A DNA stretch of 64,000 nucleotides. It comes from Monoplex corrugatus. Lineage: Eukaryota; Mollusca; Gastropoda; Littorinimorpha; Ranellidae. Positions 11,035 through 21,114 of the stretch are shown piece by piece. The DNA is taken from positions 49,985,246 through 50,049,245 of the forward strand of contig JAPXFY010000026.1 of the NCBI GenBank assembly GCA_030674185.1. The letters run 5' to 3'. The position numbers and the translations under genes were made by a program. Each line of letters opens with the position of its first letter. The first letter of the stretch is position 1. The notes below the pieces were generated by a model. It was not told the origin of the DNA. It saw nothing but the letters and a program-made list of their open reading frames with translations, and searched no databases.

Positions 11035-12000
11035 TACAATTTCCCCAAGGGGATACCGGTGGCTCTTTCAGTATAAATAGTATCCCGCCTACTGGAAATT
11101 GTGCTAGAAATTTCCCCTTTCAGTATAAATAGTATCCCCGCCTACTGGAAATTGTGCTAGAAATTTCCCCCTTTCAGTATAAATAGTATCCCCGCCTACT
11201 GGAAATTGTACTAGAAATTTCCCCCTTTCAGTATAAATAGTATCCCCGCCTACTGGAAATTGTACTAGAAATTTCCCCCTTTCAGTATAAATAGTATCCC
11301 CGCCTACTGGAAATTGTGCTAGAAATTTCCCCCTTTCAGTATAAATAGTATCCCCGCCTTCTGGAAATTGTGCTAGAAATTTCCCCCTTTCAGTATAAAT
11401 AGTATCCCCGCCTACTGGAAATTGTGCTAGAAATTTCCCCCTTTCAGTATAAATAGTATCCCCGCCTACTGGAAATTGTGCTAGAAATTTCCCCCTTTCA
11501 GTATAAATAGTATCCCCGCCTTCTGGAAATTGTGCTAGAAATGTCCCCTTATCTGTCACTTTCTTCGTTTCTGCGTGGTTCCTTTGCTTTGTCATTTCTT
11601 CCTATCATTTTCTGCCTTGCTGGTCCATTCACCTGTCTTTCTCTAACAATACTTTCTTTAAGAATTGATAATTGGGTACATATATGAAGTGCAGTTTTGG
11701 CTCTGGGGAAATGAGATATGCGGGGCCAATTTTGGGCAATTTAGACGTGTTTCATATATGTTTCAGTGTTCTTAGTTATGTTTAAATGTGTATGTTTTTG
11801 TTTAAATCCCCTGTGTGATAAATTGGACGGAGTGGTCAACGCCAGGGGCATAATCTTAGATAATGTGGACGAGTTTATTGATACGTGTACTTAATTTTCT
11901 TTTCTCGTTTTTTTTTTTTCTAGTGGAAGTATTGTGTATGTTTTGAAACAGGTTATAGCCATGTTATGGCTCTGTACAGTCGGGTAGGCTTTAAACAATA
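11035..12000 (+). repeat. Family A copy 3 carrying an internal 54-bp array
   Basis: A family A head (CCCCAAGGGGATACCGGTGG) leads into nine copies of a roughly 54-bp unit (about 11074-11545). The normal family A body follows (TGGTCCATTCACCTG, GGACGGAGTGGTCAACGCC), then the tail at about 11950-11995. The repeated unit is the element's own TTTCAGTATAAATAGTATCC to CTAGAAATTTCCCC segment. Confidence 0.8.
11074..11545. repeat. 54-bp minisatellite inside family A copy 3
   Basis: Nine tandem copies of a unit containing CAGTATAAATAGTATCCCCG and CTGGAAATTGTGCTAGAAAT, which appears once in every other family A copy. The array therefore arose by expansion after the element inserted. Confidence 0.9.
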
Positions 12001-12234
12001 ATAACAACAACGGTAACAATATATGTCTTAGGAATAAAAACTACTTGATCAAAAGAATTTTTGCAAAACAAATTAACTGACCTATGTTTACAATCTGCTT
12101 TTTTCTTTGATAAATTCAGTTCAAATTAAAGAAAACCGTATTCCTTGAGCGATAAACAGTGGGGAATTCTTTAATACATTTTTGCTATGGTATCACTATT
12201 TTGATTGGATATGAGCTAAGAACTGATGTTAGTA

Positions 12235-12780
12235 CCTAAGTTCCCCCGTGGGGATGCCGGGGGCTCTTTCAGTATAAATAGTATCCCCACCTTCTGGAAA
12301 TTCTATGCTAGAAATTTCATCTTTTCAGTCACTGTCTTTGTTTCATCCTTCCTCCTTTGCTTTCTGTCATTTCTTCCTATGATTTTCTGCCTTGCTGGTC
12401 CATTCACCTGAGGGTGTTCGGTAAAGTCTTACGTACTTTTTCTTGGGATTGATAATTGGGTACATGTATTAAGTGCATTTTTGGCTCTAGGGAGGTGAGA
12501 TATGTGGAAGCAATTCTAGGTAATCTAGGCCTGTTTTCATGTATGTTTTGGTGTCCTTAGGTATGCTTACATTTGTATTCAGGTGTGTTTTTTAAATCCC
12601 CATGTGCGATAAATGGAATGGTCAACGCCGGGGCCATGTCCTTAGATTATGTGCGCGAATACATTGGTATGTGTAATTATTTTTCTTTATTCTTTTCCTT
12701 TTGAAGTTTTGTGTTTTGAAGTGGTTGTAGCCCTGATATGGCTCTACGCAGTCGGCTGGACTTTAAACAACAATAACAAT
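12235..12780 (+). repeat. Dispersed repeat family A, copy 4
   Basis: A full-length copy, from CCCCCGTGGGGATGCCGGGG (about 12242) through the TTGCTGGTCCATTCACCTG body to GATATGGCTCTACGCAGTCG (about 12736) and a CTTTAAACAACAATAACAA tail. Confidence 0.8.
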
Positions 12781-13725
12781 ACTAACAACAATAGTACCTG
12801 GGTATTTTACATTGTGCTCTAAGATTCAACAACTTCAACGTCGATCGCCGTAGGAAAAGAAAGAACAGAGACAAACACAAATAACAGAAAGGAAAAAACA
12901 CTTTTAAGGAAAGAAAATTCTGAAGAAGAGAAGGAAGAAAAGAATGTGCTCGTTCATGTGCTGGCATTGTGTGTGTGTGGTGGTAGTGATGGTGGTGGTA
13001 ATGGCAGATGGTGTTCGTTGGTAAAGCGTGTCGTGCTTGCGCATACGAGTGCTTTCAATTTTTCTTAGGAACGAAACACAAATAATCAAAACAACAACAA
13101 ACTGTTGACTGAACTATACAAAAAGCAAACAATCCTAAAAACAACGCGTGCCTGTGTTAATTATGTCACGAGCTCCTCTCTGCACGTGACAACGAAGGGA
13201 AGTTATACGACTGGACCTTGCGCTTAGCTTACCTCTCTTACCACCCGTGCTGCATCAGCTGCTGGTATTTTATGGAAAATTCGCGTTCAAAAAAGAAGAA
13301 AAAAAAGAGAGAGAGAGAAAAAAGATAAAAGAAAAGAAAAAGAAGCTTCAAGAAAAGGAAGGAAGAAAAGAAAACAAAGGAGAAGAAAAATATTATGAAA
13401 ACGAAAACATGACAGTGTTGATACGCATAAAGCCAAGTCAAACCAAGTCAGGCCAACTTAATTATCTCAGTGAGAAATGTTGATATGGCACACACATCAT
13501 GTTTGATTTTAATCTAGTTTTATGAGCTAGGGCTGGGTCGGTGGCTTGGTTTGGCTTGAATATTTTTTCTATCAACTTGTTCATTCAATATCTTTTAGTA
13601 AATTGATAGCATATACAATACATATTATTCATCATAAGTATGTTGTTGTTGTTGTTGCTCTTCTCCTTCTCTTGATGGTTTTTGGTGGTGGTGGTGGTGG
13701 TGGTGGTGTTTATGAATAATTATAT
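12781..13725. other. Intergenic DNA, simple-sequence rich
   Basis: No gene is seen. There is an A-rich purine tract at about 13290-13400 and a (GGT)n run at about 13684-13708. Open frames over the purine tract are low-complexity Lys/Glu strings. Confidence 0.6.
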
Positions 13726-13726
13726 A

Positions 13727-14425
13727 ATTCCCCCCATGGGGATGCTAAGGGCTCTTTCAGTATAAATAGTATCCCCACTTTTGGAAATTCTGTGCCAGAA
13801 ATTTTCTCTTTTCTGTCACTCTGTTTCTGCCTTGTTCCTTTGCTTTCTGTCATTTCTTCCTATCTTTTTCTGCCTTGCTGGCCCATTCATCTGTATGCGT
13901 TGGATAAAGTCTTACGTCCCGTTTCTTGGCATTGATAGTTGGGTGCATGTATTAATGCATTTTTGGCTGTGAGGAAATGTGATGTGCAGAAAAAATATCA
14001 GATAATTTAGGCAAGATTATATATATATGTCCTTGGCTATGTTTACATTTGTGCTCAGATTTTTTTAACCCCCCCCCTCCCCCCCGATGGTAAATTGGGC
14101 CGAATGGTCAGCGTTATGGCCATATCCTTAGATTACGTTCGCAAATGCATTGATACATATGTACTTTTCCTTTCCAGATATTTTAATGAGGTGTTGTGTA
14201 CATTTCGAGATGGTTATAGCCCTGATATGGCTCTGCGCAGTCGGCTGGGCTTTAAACAATAACCAATAACAATTAGATAATTGAGTTATGATTATAGATC
14301 TGATATGCCTCTGGGCATTTGGCTGGTCTTCAAAATGATAATAACCAATAACAATTAGATAAATCATTCATGGTTATAGCCTGATATGGCTCTGCGCAGT
14401 CGGCTGGGCTTTAAACACCGATAAC
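13727..14425 (+). repeat. Family A copy 5 with duplicated 3' tails
   Basis: The copy runs from CCCCCCATGGGGATGCTAAG to the tail at about 14215-14262. The tail segment (GGTTATAGCC-TGATATGGCT to AACCAATAACAATTAGATAA) then recurs twice more, at about 14285-14365 and 14370-14425. Three tandem tails suggest local duplication after insertion. Confidence 0.75.
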
Positions 14426-14807
14426 CACAAAAAATAAGATAATTCGGATAAATAAAATCACGCATGAGAATGGACATCGAAAGAAATATCAATAAAATTA
14501 CAAACTTGAAGGTTGCCATAGTCAACACCTCACCTCACTGCAAATAACGCCAGGCTGGGTATTGACTGTACGTACACTTTCCCCTTCTGTCTAAACACAC
14601 GGCAGATGGTCGTCAAAGTTTGGTCGTGGTAAGTCGCCATTTTATGGTCATTCTTGAGGCAGTGATTGTAGTTATTGATTTATTATTTATCACAACGCAC
14701 TTTCTGCGTAAACTGCTGCAAGGCAAGGAGGCTTCAGGAAGGACGTGTCGCCACAGTGCAGTAATTCAGTTTTGTTCGTTTGTTTATTTATTTATTTATT
14801 TATTTCT

Positions 14808-15075
14808 CCCTGTGGGAATGCCAGGGGCTCTTTCAGTGGGAGAAAACTTCCCTGCTGTTTCATCCACTGTGTGTGCGTGCGTGTGTGTGGACGAAGCAGC
14901 AGGGAAGTTTGAGTCTTTTTTTTTTTTTCCAATTTTTTTTATTTGCTGTTTATTCGTTTGTGATCTTCCGTTTACGCTTGACAAAGGTCAGCTGGCCAAA
15001 ATTGTTGCGCCTGTGTTGTCTGGTTTGTATTAAATACGCGTTCTGATTCTTTTTTCGTGTTTTTTTCTGGGTCCA
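14808..15075 (+). repeat. Family B dispersed repeat with family A-like head
   Basis: The head CCCTGTGGGAATGCCAGGGG with CTCTTTCAGT is the family A head. The 3' half carries the family B marker CTTGACAAAGGTCAGCTGGC (about 14979-14998) and ends TTAAATACGCGTTCTGATTC. The GCAGGGAAGTTTGAG segment is shared with 6630-6650. Confidence 0.65.
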
Positions 15076-15397
15076 ACTTTCTTCAAAGTTAGGGAAAGGT
15101 AAAGCAGCGAAGGAAAGGAGGTGGGCACCGCCCTTACAACACTACGTGAAAAGTTGACGTCTCTACCACCTCACTCCCCAACAACCTCAAGATTATGAGA
15201 CAAGGAAACGTTTACCTTTGAAGAGAAAAGTCTTTTTATTTATATGTTTATTTGTTTATTTATTTATTTATTTATTTATGTATTTATTCATTCATTAGGT
15301 GTTTGGTGTATTGTTGTTTGAAGAGAAAAGTATTATTTACTTAGTCACTATTTATTTATTTATTCATTAGGTGTTTGTTGTATTGTTTGTCGTTTTG

Positions 15398-15488
15398 ATG
15401 AGGATGGCAATGGCAATCAAATGGCGATGTCAACGACTGTTGGCTATGGTGATCTTCGTCTGCGTTATCCAGCTGATGTATTGGTTTG
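15398..15488 (+). CDS. Carbohydrate sulfotransferase exon 1 (signal anchor)
   Basis: This exon encodes a short cytoplasmic tail with basic residues (MRMAMAIKWRCQR) followed by a hydrophobic segment (LLAMVIFVCVIQLMYWF). That is the type II signal anchor expected of a Golgi sulfotransferase. The frame is closed by an in-frame TAG at 15368-15370. Three in-frame ATGs lie at 15398, 15404 and 15410; 15404 has the best context (A at -3, G at +4). The exon ends in phase 1 at a consensus donor, G|GTAAGT. The join to exon 2 gives Val31. The 5'UTR and promoter are not identified. Upstream lies (TTTA)n-rich DNA. Confidence 0.75.
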
Positions 15489-15536
15489 GTAAGTAGATCT
15501 ACTTAAAAGCAATATTTGTTTTGTTTTGACTCCCTC

Positions 15537-15604
15537 CCTCCTCCTCCTCCTCTCTCTCTCTCTCCCTCTCTCTCCCTCTCCCTCCCTCTCTCTCTCTCTC
15601 TTTC
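15537..15604. repeat. (CT)n tract in intron 1
   Basis: A pyrimidine simple repeat just downstream of the exon 1 donor. Confidence 0.9.
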
Positions 15605-16218
15605 TCTGGGTGACCCTCGTCCCAGTTAGCCGGCAAGACGTCTGGCTGTTCAGCAAGCAGATATAACTTGGGATTTTCAGACAGAAATTCATTCCATCAT
15701 GCCAGTCAAACTGACTGCTACATATTTTAGAAAACATGCTAAACACTACGATGATGCAAGAAATGCACGTGTCATCATTCAAGACAGAGGGTAGAGACGA
15801 CCAACCAGACAATTGTTGTGTTCTGAATGACTACATAAACGGGCCAGTCTCCAATTTACCCACACGAAAGGGACACAGTGTCGTTTACCGGCGAAAGTGC
15901 CCATAACAAATCGCAACAGAGGAGGAAGGAACAGAAAGAGAGAGAATGAATCAGTGGAGAAATGTAAAGGCAAGTGACTTTGTCTGCGTCCTGTTTCTAG
16001 TTTATTAAATGCTAACCCTGCTTAATTTGTTTTACCGAACTGACAGTGACACAGTTTATCAGCCAGAAATGTTACGGACGTGACAGTGAAAGTCTCGCTA
16101 GGCCCATTCCGTCTTGTTCGTGTCTGACACAGCACGTGAAGTGTGTTCTGTGTTTGGTGGTGTCCGACATAGCGGTACAAATCCACAATTAATGACGGCG
16201 GACTGATTGAACGGTGTA

Positions 16219-17131
16219 CAGTGGAAACCATTTATAACAGGACCGGTTATAACAGGAATCCGGATATAACAGGGCTTTTTTCAATCCCCATTTTTTCTTC
16301 CTCTTTGTCTCTATTAAAACTTATCGGCAATAACAGGGAGACAAGAGGGCTCGATCGGTTATAGCAGGGATGCCGAGACGGGCTCTGCAGCAGAAAGGCC
16401 TAGGCCTAGACTCAGCACGCCACGCAGAAGGCCTAGATCTAGGCTAGCCTTGGTATACTGTGTATTGTACACTGAAAGAACGCTTCGCAATGCGAGCGTG
16501 ATACGCACGCAAGCGTGTAGGCCTGAGGCCACTGAGTCAGTGACTGACTCAGCCATCATTCAGTTTGTGAGCTTACATCAGACCAGATCTAGGCCTAGAT
16601 CTACTCTTTATCTTTCCATGATTTACAAAAGTCAAGAGTTAGTTGATCAGTCCTTATTTCCCTTGGGTAATCTTGTAGAATAGAATACGAAAATAATTGG
16701 AGCTAATTTCACGCACTTATACGGGTGTTTTCGGTTCTGCTGGATGTAAAGAGACGTAAGACACCCTTACCTACTCATTTTGACCAGTCCTTCCCCACAA
16801 ACATGCACAAAATATCCCTGAATGACTGGCGACCACAGCTCCAGCAGTCACCTGCACGCCATTTTGGTTGCTGATCACATGGGCACAACGTCATCACTAG
16901 TGGAGAGTTGTCTATAAATATGGCGTGCAGGTGACTGCTGGAGCTGTGGTCGCCAGTCATTCAGGGATATTTTGTGCATGTTTGTGGGGAAGGACTGGTC
17001 AAAGTGAGTAGGTAAGGGTGTCTTACGTCTCTTTACATCCAGCAGAACCGAAAACACCCGTATAAGTGCGTGAAATTAGCTCCAATTATTTTCGTATTCT
17101 ATTCTACAAGATTACCCAGGTGTTTCCACTA
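16219..17131. mobile_element. Non-autonomous pogo/Tigger-like DNA element with internal palindrome
   Basis: The left end is CAGTGGAAACCATTTATAAC and the right end is the inverted GTTTCCACTA, each flanked by TA (16217-16218 and 17132-17133), the target of Tc1/mariner/pogo transposases. Inside the left end, further TATAACAGG motifs recur (about 16230-16280 and 16330-16370). From about 16664 to 17119 the element is a near-perfect inverted repeat: two arms of about 200 bp around a roughly 50-bp loop. No transposase ORF is present, so it would depend on a transposase supplied elsewhere. It lies in intron 1 of the sulfotransferase gene. Confidence 0.7.
16664..17119. repeat. Long inverted repeat (about 200-bp arms)
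   Basis: The left arm begins GGGTAATCTTGTAGAATAGA near 16664 and runs to about 16866. The right arm, from about 16917, returns as its reverse complement and ends TCTATTCTACAAGATTACCC. Arms look almost identical by eye. A transcript through intron 1 could fold into a long hairpin. Confidence 0.9.
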
Positions 17132-17584
17132 TAGTAGGTAAGGGACAAGAGTGAGACATGTTTAGACACGATGGTTGGTATCAGTGACAGACAGGCTGTA
17201 GAAATCAGTGTTGTTGATAGAGGAGCGAGTGAAACTAACCGATTGTTATTGTTATTTTTGTTTAAAGCCCATCCAAGCTGATCTATATGTATACATTATA
17301 TATACACACAGACAGACATAACAGACAAACAGAGATACAGAGAGTAGGCAGAAAAACAAGGGACACACTCAGTACAAACAAATACATGTACACACCCATC
17401 CACTGAGGAAAATCAAATAGATATTTTGATATTATTTGAAGAATTGTAAGCCTTTACAGCACTGTTAGACGCACTATAAACGTACATTATTAATATGTAT
17501 TATTATGATTATTACATGATTACATTGCACATCTTGATCCAGACCGTATCAAAATATAGAAATAAAATACATTCTTTCCCCCAG

Positions 17585-17885
17585 TGTCTCCAAAGCATCC
17601 ACCGTACACCAGGACTGCCATGCAGAAACTACGTCAGACGTCAAATAATCTGGATTACATCAACCGTCCTCTGGATCTCTCTTCAGTCCATGGCCACCTG
17701 TCCAGACTTCTGCAGGTGCAGAGCGCATGCGCCAGTAGACCGGAAGGCGACACGATGAACATCCTGATGTACGAACGGAAGCCGTCAGTGCGCATGTCCT
17801 ACTGTGTAGTGCCTAAAGCTGGCTGTACATTCTGGATACGGATATTTCGGTTTTTGAATAATGACACTTGGGGACAAAAAGTGAG
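17585..17885 (+). CDS. Carbohydrate sulfotransferase exon 2 (5'-PSB, PAPS-binding)
   Basis: This exon codes for about residues 31-131. It contains the stem region and then VPKAGCTFWIRIFRFL (about residues 106-121), the 5'-phosphosulfate-binding loop of the Sulfotransfer_2 family, which holds the PAPS donor. Asn123-Asp-Thr is a possible N-glycosylation site. The acceptor is CCCCCAG at 17584 (phase 1 in). The donor is AG|GTGGGT at 17886 (phase 2 out), chosen over GTGAGG five bases upstream because only it joins exon 3 in frame, giving KVRTPFDIDR. The exon is directly followed by a GT-rich tract. Confidence 0.85.
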
Positions 17886-18879
17886 GTGGGTGTTTGTGTG
17901 TCTGTGTGGGCGTGGATTGGTGGGTGGGTAGAGAAGTGGGTGGTAGTGTGTGTGTGTGTGCGCGCGCGCGTATGTGTGTGTGTGTGTGTGTGTTTCTGCG
18001 TATCTATCTTGGATGAATACGTGAGAACCCACCTTGCCATTCGGTTTGTAAACAAGGTAACTGATGACCTGGTCCGAATGGGTCATGCAGCGCTTGGACA
18101 GTCCCCCTTTGCTTGATGGAATGGCTGTCGTGTGGCGTCGGGAGCTTGGGATGTGATGGTCCAGAGAGTGGTGAGGCATTGGTGCTCTGGGTTCAGTCCA
18201 GCACCGCCGGGTGTTTTTTGTTAACTGTCAGCTCTTTACGGGTTGATCTTTACAAAATCTGGGAGAAAACTGGGAACTGTTGAGAATTGGATATTTCACC
18301 GCGTCAAGGAAAAGGTCACTGGGAAAAAACGGCAAAAAATCAGCGCTTTTTGAAGGTGTGTGAACAAGAAGTCATCAGAAATTCCTGACAGTATCTGAAA
18401 TCTGTTTTCAGTGTTGTGACAGTCTGCCATTGTCTGTGCAGTGCGTCAGCTTGTATTTCAACCAAAGTTTCTTTCAGATAAACATGTACAAAACCTGGAT
18501 TTTTTTGTCATAATATTTGAATGAGAAGAAAGATTGTAATAAACTCTTGAGAAGTACAAAATCTGGATTTTTCTCTTTGTTGTTTCTTTTTATAAAAAAT
18601 GGATATTTCAATATGGCTTGACCATCTTGATTGGGTTTTTTTGTTTGTTTATTTGTATAAGAAAAAATAATGGTGGATAGGAATTCAACATAATTTATCG
18701 AAAGGAACATTACTTGATTTTCAGGTATGTGTAACCGTGAATAGAAAGAGGAACAACTTCTTTGCGAGGGGGAGATAAAATGGAAGTTTGGTTACGCCTT
18801 ATTAATTTCCTTGTGATTCTTCTCTGTTTAGGTTTTAATTTCCCCTTTTTACGGGGATTTAAAGAAATGGGGGAGGCAT

Positions 18880-19004
18880 TGTTTCGTGTCGACTGGAGAG
18901 ACAGACAGACAGACAGAGTTTTTGAATGAATGTTGGCATTGGGTTATACTCAAAAACAGTATGAACAGGGCAAACCAGAAAAAACAGATTGAGAGTGTGG
19001 ACGC

Positions 19005-19073
<69 letters not shown>

Positions 19074-19205
19074 CTTTGAGAGAGAGAGAGGAAGACAAAC
19101 GGACACACAGAGGGTGTGTGTGTGTGCGTGTGTGTGTTTGTATATATGCCTCTGTCTGTCTCTCTCTTTGTCTGTCTCTCTCTCTGTCTTTCTGTCTGTC
19201 TGTGA
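18880..19205. repeat. (GT)n and (CTGT)n tracts in intron 2
   Basis: A GT run at about 19010-19072 is flanked by GACA and TCTG runs. Peptides over it are low-complexity. Confidence 0.95.
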
Positions 19206-19869
19206 CAGAAATGTGTGAACAAGATTTTACCAGCGCTTTGTATGTGGACTGTCAACAAATATTGATAAAAACTATGAAATGTTGAGGAGTGGCAATGTCA
19301 TGGCACCTATATCAAGGTTACAAGGTTACACAGACGAGAGAGAAAATAACGCCTAAAATCAGCATTTTTTTATGGAGATGTGTGAACAGCAGTTTTTCAG
19401 GAACTTCTGACAGTCAGATAATGAAAAGTTTATTTCACCGTTGTGACAGTCTACATTGTCCTTGATGCACGTCAAGTTTTATTTCAACCGAAGCTTATCC
19501 GTGGTCACAGTGAACTTGAATCACAATGACCTTGAAAAGTACATAATCTGGATGCCTGTAGCTGAGTGTAAAAAGAGAGAAGTAGGAATGGCTTGACCAT
19601 GTTTCACGCAGTGGTGTACCACGGAGGCAGAAACTGAGCTCCCCTCATTAGAAACACAGGAGTTATCTGCCTTGTTTTTAGGTAGTTGGGAGTTCCTTTT
19701 TCCTGTCTTGATCTCTTTTTCCTTACAAGACTCTTTCATTCACCTGTAGTGGTTTTTTTGTTTTTGTTTTTCTCTAAATTCCGTCCCTAGCTTCCCAAAC
19801 ACGGAATATGACTGCCTTTCAAGCTGAATAATGAATGGTCATACACGCAACAGTCCATTACTTCTGGTA

Positions 19870-20325
19870 TTTAGATTTTTTATTTGGTTGTTTTTTAACG
19901 TCGACAACCACCTCAGGTGATATGGCCGACTAGGTTAACATCCCAGGGAATTGGGTGAAGGTGGGCTTATCTAATCCTATACCGACACCACCAGAACAAC
20001 AATGATGTTAAGATGGGACAGTGAGAAAACCGATTTTAACCATTTGACTCGCACAACCTGTCCATCAGTGTCCTGCATTGTCAACCATGCTAGCAAAGCA
20101 AAAACTTAACACTTTGACTTCCTCACCCTATCCACCAGCTTCCTGTATGAAACTTGTGGATAGGGTCAGGGAGTCAAAGGGTTAAGTTTTTGCAGTTGGT
20201 GGAAAGGCTATGGGAGCTAAAGGGTTAGTGTACGCACCCCAGGATTCGAACCCTGGGATTCGAACCCATCAGCATTAGATTGTGAATCCTACGCTCAACC
20301 AACTGAGCTACTGAGGCCCGACCTT
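19870..20325 (-). repeat. tRNA-derived SINE with nested MITE, minus strand
   Basis: Read on the minus strand from about 20322, the head is a clear tRNA derivative. TAGCTCAGTTGG matches box A exactly and GGTTCGAATCC matches box B (about 20262-20272), with a second GGTTCGAATCC just downstream (about 20246-20256). The body with GATTAGATAAGCCCACCTTC and CACCTGAGGTGGTTGTCGAC follows. The inverted-repeat MITE at 20038-20230 interrupts it. Confidence 0.8.
20038..20230. repeat. MITE-like inverted repeat (TTAACCCTTTGA family)
   Basis: The element contains CTTAACACTTTGACTTCCTC and, inverted, GAGTCAAAGGGTTAAG around the centre CTTCCTGTATGAAACTTGTG. It also has TGCATTGTCAACCATGCTAG, the family's characteristic block. 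It sits inside the SINE at 19870-20325. Confidence 0.75.
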
Positions 20326-20339
20326 CTAGTTAGGTTTGG

Positions 20340-20548
20340 TTTTTAGTTTGTACGTCGACGCCCACCTCAGGTGATATGGCCAATGGGGATAACCATCCCA
20401 GGGAAGGGGGAGCTTATCTAATCCTATACTGACACCACCAGAGCAACAATGATGTTAAGACGGGGCACTAAGAAGGCCAGTTTTAATATAGCGCACCCCA
20501 GGGATTCGAACCCACAACCATTAGCATGTGAATCCGACGCTCAACTTG
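20340..20548 (-). repeat. tRNA-derived SINE, second copy, minus strand
   Basis: The same body (CACCTCAGGTGATATGGCCA, CTTATCTAATCCTATACTGA) and a box B (GGGATTCGAACCC on the plus strand, about 20501-20513) are present. The head is truncated after GACGCTCAAC. Confidence 0.75.
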
Positions 20549-20711
20549 CTAGTTAGGTGTGTTTGTATGATTTTATATGCTTAGGTAGGGAATACTCGCA
20601 GAAGCTCTGTCCTGTTTAAGAAAAACAAGAAGCTAGGCCATGTTTTCATTAGGTTTTTTCTTTCTTTCATTCTCTTCTTTTTTTTTTTTTTATCTTTGTT
20701 CGTCGCCTCAG

Positions 20712-21105
20712 GACACCATTCGACATTGACAGGAACCTGGCACACGACACGACCCGCCGTCAGATGAAGATGTACCGACTGCAAAACGCATCTGACAGAC
20801 AGGAAGTGGAGAACAGCACGCGCTTCATGTTCGCGCGAGATCCTTACTCCAGAGTATGGTCGGCTTACATCGACAAGCTGCTGCTTCCTAATTACTGGAA
20901 CACTGTGGGGAAAACCATCGCTGCTGACAGACTCAACGGCTCTGCCGCCGGTTCTGGCCTGACTGCGGAAATGACGTCACCTTCTCAGAATTTGTGGAGT
21001 TCATTGTGGACCGATCAGAACGCGGCGGAAGCAGGAGGCTGGACGGTCATTGGCGCCCTGTCCAATACGTGTGTGACCCGTGCCAGTTCAAACCTTTTTT
21101 CATCG
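20712..21105 (+). CDS. Carbohydrate sulfotransferase exon 3 (3'-PB), with one frameshift
   Basis: From 20712 the frame reads TPFDIDRNLAHDTTRRQ and reaches FMFARDPYSRVWSAYIDKLL (about residues 169-188), the 3'-phosphate-binding motif. It then runs through NYWNTVGKTI. Asn156-Ala-Ser and Asn165-Ser-Thr are possible glycosylation sites. Beyond about 20945 the homology moves to another frame, with CGNDVTFSEFVEFIVD (from 20964) and CDPCQFKPFFIG up to 21105. One base appears to be missing between about 20943 and 20963. The donor is G|GTTAGT (phase 1). With one base restored, the five exons total 1,269 nt, a 422-residue protein typical of this family. This could be an assembly error, a disabling mutation or a null allele. 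Confidence 0.8.
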
Positions 21106-21114
21106 GTTAGTGTA

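Noticed and set aside
17859..17890. Alternative exon 2 donor AAA|GTGAGG at 17881
   Set aside because: It is a better-looking donor but would join exon 3 out of phase. AG|GTGGGT at 17886 keeps the KVRTPFDIDR frame.
20262..20322. Functional tRNA gene
   Set aside because: The A and B boxes are good, but the acceptor stem does not pair and the sequence continues into a SINE body with a second copy nearby. It is a tRNA-derived SINE.
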